From Burkholderiales bacterium (GTDB taxonomy: Bacteria; Pseudomonadota; Gammaproteobacteria; Burkholderiales; Burkholderiaceae_E), in assembly GCA_029977705.1 (NCBI GenBank), contig JAPOKJ010000001.1, positions 62,001-126,000 of the forward strand: DNA of 64,000 nt, read 5' to 3'. This document shows positions 60,960 through 64,000 of the stretch, one piece after another (position 1 is the stretch's first letter; each line of letters starts with the position of its first letter). The notes under the pieces are model-generated. The model searched no databases. It saw nothing but the letters and a program-made list of their open reading frames with translations, and had not been told where the DNA came from. A program made the translations under genes and the position numbers.

Positions 60960-61933
60960 GCAGCGTCAAGTTCAGCCCGATCGACCCGGCTTCGCTGGGC
61001 CGCGTGGCCGTGCTGTTCGGCGGCGTCTCGGCCGAGCGCGAAGTGTCCCTCAAGTCGGGCAGCATGATCCTGGCCGCCCTGCAGCGACAGGGGGTCGATG
61101 CCATCGCCTTCGACCCGGCCAGCCGTGGTCTGCACGAACTCAGGGACGAGGGCGTGACCCGGGCCATGATTGCCCTGCATGGCCGCTTTGGCGAGGACGG
61201 TACCGTCCAGGGCGCGCTCGAGCTGCTCGGCATTGCTTACACCGGTTCGGGCGTGACCGCTTCCGCGGTGGCCATGGACAAGATCCTGACCAAGCGCATC
61301 TGGGCCTCCGAGGGCATCCCTACGCCGGCCTCGCGTGTCCTGCGTCCAGGCCAGGATGCTTCGGACCTGCCGCGCTCTTTGGGCTTGCCGCTGATCATCA
61401 AGCCGCCCCACGAGGGCTCGACCCTGGGCCTGACCAAGGTCACCGAGGCCGGGCAGATCGGCGCCGCCATGACCCTGGCCATGCGCTTTGATGATTGCGC
61501 ACTGGCCGAGGAATTCATCGAGGGACCGGAGCTGACCGTCACCGTGCTCGAGATCGACGGGCGGGCCGAGGCCCTGCCGGTGATCGAGATTCGCGCGCCG
61601 CAGGGCAATTACGACTTCGAGCACAAGTACCTGAGCGATGCCACCGAGTACCTGTGCCCGGCCCCGCTTCCTGCCGAGATGACGGCGCGTGCCCAGCAAC
61701 TCGCGCTGGCTGCCTTCAAGTCCCTGGGCTGCCGGGGCTGGGGCCGCATCGACGTGATGGTGCGCCGTCGCGATCAGGCCTTGTTCCTGCTCGAGATCAA
61801 CACCGCCCCCGGCATGACCGACCATTCACTGGTCCCGATGGCCGCGCGGGCAGCGGGCATCAGCTACGAGCAGCTCGTGCTCATCGTGGCCGCGGGTGCC
61901 AGCCTCAAGAGCAAACAGGTGAGCCGCTCATGA
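60956..61933 (+). CDS. ddl: D-alanine:D-alanine ligase
   Basis: ATP-grasp enzyme that makes D-Ala-D-Ala. The 325-residue protein shows [63 protein letters not shown] and [15 protein letters not shown]. DdlB-type, as usual in the dcw cluster. It overlaps both murC and ftsQ by four bases. Confidence 0.96.
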   Translation: MSSVKFSPIDPASLGRVAVLFGGVSAEREVSLKSGSMILAALQRQGVDAIAFDPASRGLHELRDEGVTRAMIALHGRFGEDGTVQGALELLGIAYTGSGVTASAVAMDKILTKRIWASEGIPTPASRVLRPGQDASDLPRSLGLPLIIKPPHEGSTLGLTKVTEAGQIGAAMTLAMRFDDCALAEEFIEGPELTVTVLEIDGRAEALPVIEIRAPQGNYDFEHKYLSDATEYLCPAPLPAEMTARAQQLALAAFKSLGCRGWGRIDVMVRRRDQALFLLEINTAPGMTDHSLVPMAARAAGISYEQLVLIVAAGASLKSKQVSRS

Positions 61934-62730
61934 ACGCCCTGGCACGCATGCTTGGTTGGTTCTGGAACAGCCCGCGCGGCCTGAACATGGCCGCCAATGC
62001 GCTGGCAGCGGTCGCGGTGCTCTCGATCGTGTTGTCGGCCGCGTGGTGGCTGGGCGAGCGTTCGATGTTCCGCATCCGCGAGATCCGCGTGCTGGCCAGC
62101 CAGGGGCAGGAACTTCGCCATGTCACGATCGGCCCGTTGCAACGGCAACTGGCCGGACAACTGGCTCGCGATCGCACTGCCAGCTTCTTCCGCATCAACC
62201 TGGAGCGGGTGCGCGAAATCACCGAGAACGTGCCCTGGGTGCGGCACGCGCGCATCCGCCGGGTCTGGCCCAACAAGCTGGAGATCGCCCTCGAGGAACA
62301 TGAGGCGCTGGCGATGTGGGATGACGGCCGCATCGTCAACACCTTCGGCGAGCTTTTCAGCGCCAACCCGGCCGAGGCCGAAGAAGATGGCGCCCTGCCC
62401 GAATTCTCGGGCCCGCCTGGCAGCGAACGCCTGGTGGTGTCGCGCTACGCCGAACTGCGTCGCCTGGTCGCGCCCCTCGAACTGCAACCGGTGGCCCTGA
62501 AGCTGTCATCGCGTCAGGCCTGGGAGGCGCAGATGTCGGACGGTACACGCCTGATGATGGGACGCGATCAGGGCATCCCGCTGGACGAGCGGGTGCGCCG
62601 ATGGGTGGCGCACTACCCAGACGTCAGGACACGCATCAAGGGTCGGGCCGAGGTGGTCGACCTTCGTTACCCCAATGGCTTTGCACTTGGGGATCTGACC
62701 CAAGTATCGGACAACAGGAAATCGCAATGA
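61930..62730 (+). CDS. ftsQ: Cell division protein FtsQ
   Basis: Bitopic divisome protein of 266 residues. It has a short cytoplasmic part, a membrane helix (AANALAAVAVLSIVLSAAWW), a POTRA domain (RIREIRVLASQGQELRHVT through VPWVRHARIRRVWPNKLEIA) and the beta domain. ATG 61930 is coupled to ddl, and the gene ends on the ftsA start (ATGA). Confidence 0.94.
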   Translation: MNALARMLGWFWNSPRGLNMAANALAAVAVLSIVLSAAWWLGERSMFRIREIRVLASQGQELRHVTIGPLQRQLAGQLARDRTASFFRINLERVREITENVPWVRHARIRRVWPNKLEIALEEHEALAMWDDGRIVNTFGELFSANPAEAEEDGALPEFSGPPGSERLVVSRYAELRRLVAPLELQPVALKLSSRQAWEAQMSDGTRLMMGRDQGIPLDERVRRWVAHYPDVRTRIKGRAEVVDLRYPNGFALGDLTQVSDNRKSQ

Positions 62731-63959
62731 CCCGTGATACCAAGGACCTGATCGTCGGTCTTGATATCGGCACCTCCAAGATCGTCGCCGTTGTGGCCGA
62801 GATGCGCAGTGATGGCCACTATGAGGTGGTCGGCCTGGGCCAGCACGAGTCCAAGGGTCTGAAGAAGGGGGTGGTGATCAATATCGATGCCACCGTCAAC
62901 TCGATCCAGAAGGCCCTCGAGGAAGCCGAGCTGATGGCCGACTGCAAGATCAAGCAGGTGTACACCGGCATCGCCGGCAGCCACATCCGCAGCTTCAACT
63001 CCAGCGGCATGGTGGCCATCAAGGACAAGGAAGTGTCCGAGATGGATGTCACCCGTGTCATCGAGACTGCCAAGGCCGTCAACATTCCCACTGACCAGCA
63101 GGTGCTGCACATCCTGCCGCAGGAATTCATCATTGACGGCCAGGAAGACATCCGCGAGCCGATCGGCATGAGCGGGGTGCGCCTGGAGGTCAAGGTGCAC
63201 ATCGTCACCGGCGCGGTGTCGGCCGCGCAGAACATCATCAAGTGCGTGCGCCGCTGTGGCCTGGAGGTGATCGACCTGGTGCTGCAGCCCCTGGCTTCCT
63301 GCAATGCGGTGCTCACGCCCGATGAGAAGGACCTGGGGGTGTGCCTGGTGGATATCGGCGGCGGCACCACCGATGTGGCGATCTTCACCGGCGGCGCCAT
63401 CCGCCACACCGCCGTGATCCCGATTGCCGGCGACCAGATCAGCAACGACATTGCGATGGCCTTGCGCACCCCGACCACCGAGGCCGAGGAGATCAAGCTG
63501 AACCATGGCATGGCCAAGCAGGTGCTGGCCGATCCGAACGAGCGCATCGAGGTGCCCGGTCTGGGCGATCGCGGTCCGCGCTCGCTCGGCCGGCAGGCCC
63601 TGGCTGCAGTGATCGAGCCACGCGTCGAGGAATTGTTCTCGCTGGTGCAGCAGGTGATTCGCGAGTCCGGCTACGAGGAGCTGCTGTCTTCGGGCGTGGT
63701 GCTGACCGGGGGCACGAGCATGCTGCCGGGCATCGTCGAGCTGGCCGAAGACGTCTTTCTCAAGCCAGTGCGGGTGGGCATGCCCAACTACACCGGCGGA
63801 TTGGCCGACGTGGTGCGCTCGCCGCGCTTTGCCACGGCGGTCGGCCTGCTCGAGGAGGCGCGCCTGCAGCATCTGCGCGGGCGCAAGGTCATGGAGCAGT
63901 CCGGGTCCTTCAAGGACACGGTGCGGCGCATGAAGGAATGGTTTGTCGGAAATTTCTGA
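62727..63959 (+). CDS. ftsA: Cell division protein FtsA
   Basis: Actin-fold protein that ties FtsZ to the membrane. The 410-residue protein begins MTRDTKDLIVGLDIGTSKIV and has LVDIGGGTTDVAIFTGG (phosphate loop), VVLTGGTSMLPGIVELA and a short amphipathic tail (DTVRRMKEWFVGNF) as the membrane targeting helix. It ends 41 bases before the window edge; ftsZ is expected next, but only non-coding bases remain. Confidence 0.96.
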   Translation: MTRDTKDLIVGLDIGTSKIVAVVAEMRSDGHYEVVGLGQHESKGLKKGVVINIDATVNSIQKALEEAELMADCKIKQVYTGIAGSHIRSFNSSGMVAIKDKEVSEMDVTRVIETAKAVNIPTDQQVLHILPQEFIIDGQEDIREPIGMSGVRLEVKVHIVTGAVSAAQNIIKCVRRCGLEVIDLVLQPLASCNAVLTPDEKDLGVCLVDIGGGTTDVAIFTGGAIRHTAVIPIAGDQISNDIAMALRTPTTEAEEIKLNHGMAKQVLADPNERIEVPGLGDRGPRSLGRQALAAVIEPRVEELFSLVQQVIRESGYEELLSSGVVLTGGTSMLPGIVELAEDVFLKPVRVGMPNYTGGLADVVRSPRFATAVGLLEEARLQHLRGRKVMEQSGSFKDTVRRMKEWFVGNF

Positions 63960-64000
63960 GCGTGGCTGCAAACAGCAAGGCAGGCGGCGCGCAGGGATGG

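Noticed and set aside
59507-61933. Missing murB between murC and ddl as a deletion
   Set aside because: murB is commonly elsewhere in Burkholderiales dcw clusters, and the murC-ddl overlap leaves no trace of a lost gene.
1-64000. CRISPR arrays, IS elements, prophage, tRNA or rRNA genes
   Set aside because: No repeat arrays, transposase or integrase motifs, or tRNA-like folds were seen in the gaps; intergenic space is short throughout.

Overview
The window is high-G+C bacterial chromosome, almost wall-to-wall coding, with no tRNA, rRNA, insertion sequence, prophage or CRISPR array that I could see. The organism is most likely a betaproteobacterium of the order Burkholderiales. Supporting this are the hisF-hisI-hisE-HIT-tatABC order, three orphan tripartite-tricarboxylate (Bug/TctC) solute receptors, CaiB/BaiF CoA-transferases, an RNase P RNA gene just upstream of mraZ, and a division and cell-wall (dcw) cluster without murB. 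A PEP-CTERM protein beside a PrsT-type TPR lipoprotein points to an environmental, exopolysaccharide-making lineage. The order-level assignment is inference from gene content.

Layout. 1-3558: end of the histidine operon (hisF partial, hisI, hisE), a HIT protein, then tatA, tatB, tatC. 3670-8134: a Bug receptor, two class III CoA-transferases and a second Bug receptor on one strand. 8203-12007: two tandem PhoA-like alkaline phosphatases and an exported histidine-containing protein. 12103-17484: a third Bug receptor, then minus-strand genes for an FKBP isomerase, PhzF-like protein, PurT, a CnoX-like thioredoxin and a tyrosine-rich lipoprotein. 17767-23264: a haloacetate dehalogenase with all diagnostic residues, tartrate dehydrogenase plus glycerate kinase, dihydroorotase and a DUF3025 protein. 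23424-27050: a PEP-CTERM protein behind a sigma-54-type promoter, then the PrsT-like lipoprotein. 27082-37086: ICMT-like methyltransferase, MFS transporter, MmgE/PrpD, D-erythronate-dehydrogenase-like and VOC proteins, GlcD-type oxidase, EamA exporter and aldehyde dehydrogenase. 37184-42075: two photolyases of different families and a Tat-exported PhoD-like phosphatase. 42261-46872: an acyl-CoA dehydrogenase, phosphotransferase, DUF6285 and membrane-anchored protein operon, an SDR, and a small FimV-like exported protein. 47009-47440: rnpB. 47518 to the end: dcw cluster mraZ, rsmH, ftsL, ftsI, murE, murF, mraY, murD, ftsW, murG, murC, ddl, ftsQ, ftsA, with mostly overlapping start and stop codons.

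How genes work together. The dcw genes make lipid II and assemble the divisome. TatABC could export the local twin-arginine candidates (the PhoD-like phosphatase and the third Bug receptor). Tartrate dehydrogenase and glycerate kinase form a short route from tartrate to phosphoglycerate. The most anomalous observation is an in-frame TAA at 50000-50002 inside ftsI, between the membrane anchor and the transpeptidase domain, with the reading frame intact on both sides. Other points worth a second look are the sigma-54 promoter of the PEP-CTERM gene, a codon-usage island inside rsmH, a G9 tract at the ftsW/murG junction, a proline/alanine-rich tail on FtsL, two promoters and strong dyads ahead of mraZ, and a Glu in place of the expected catalytic Asp in one CoA-transferase. 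I did not find a clearly new multi-gene system. The nearest candidates are the acyl-CoA dehydrogenase operon at 42261-45560 and the phosphatase/exported-protein cluster at 8203-12007.
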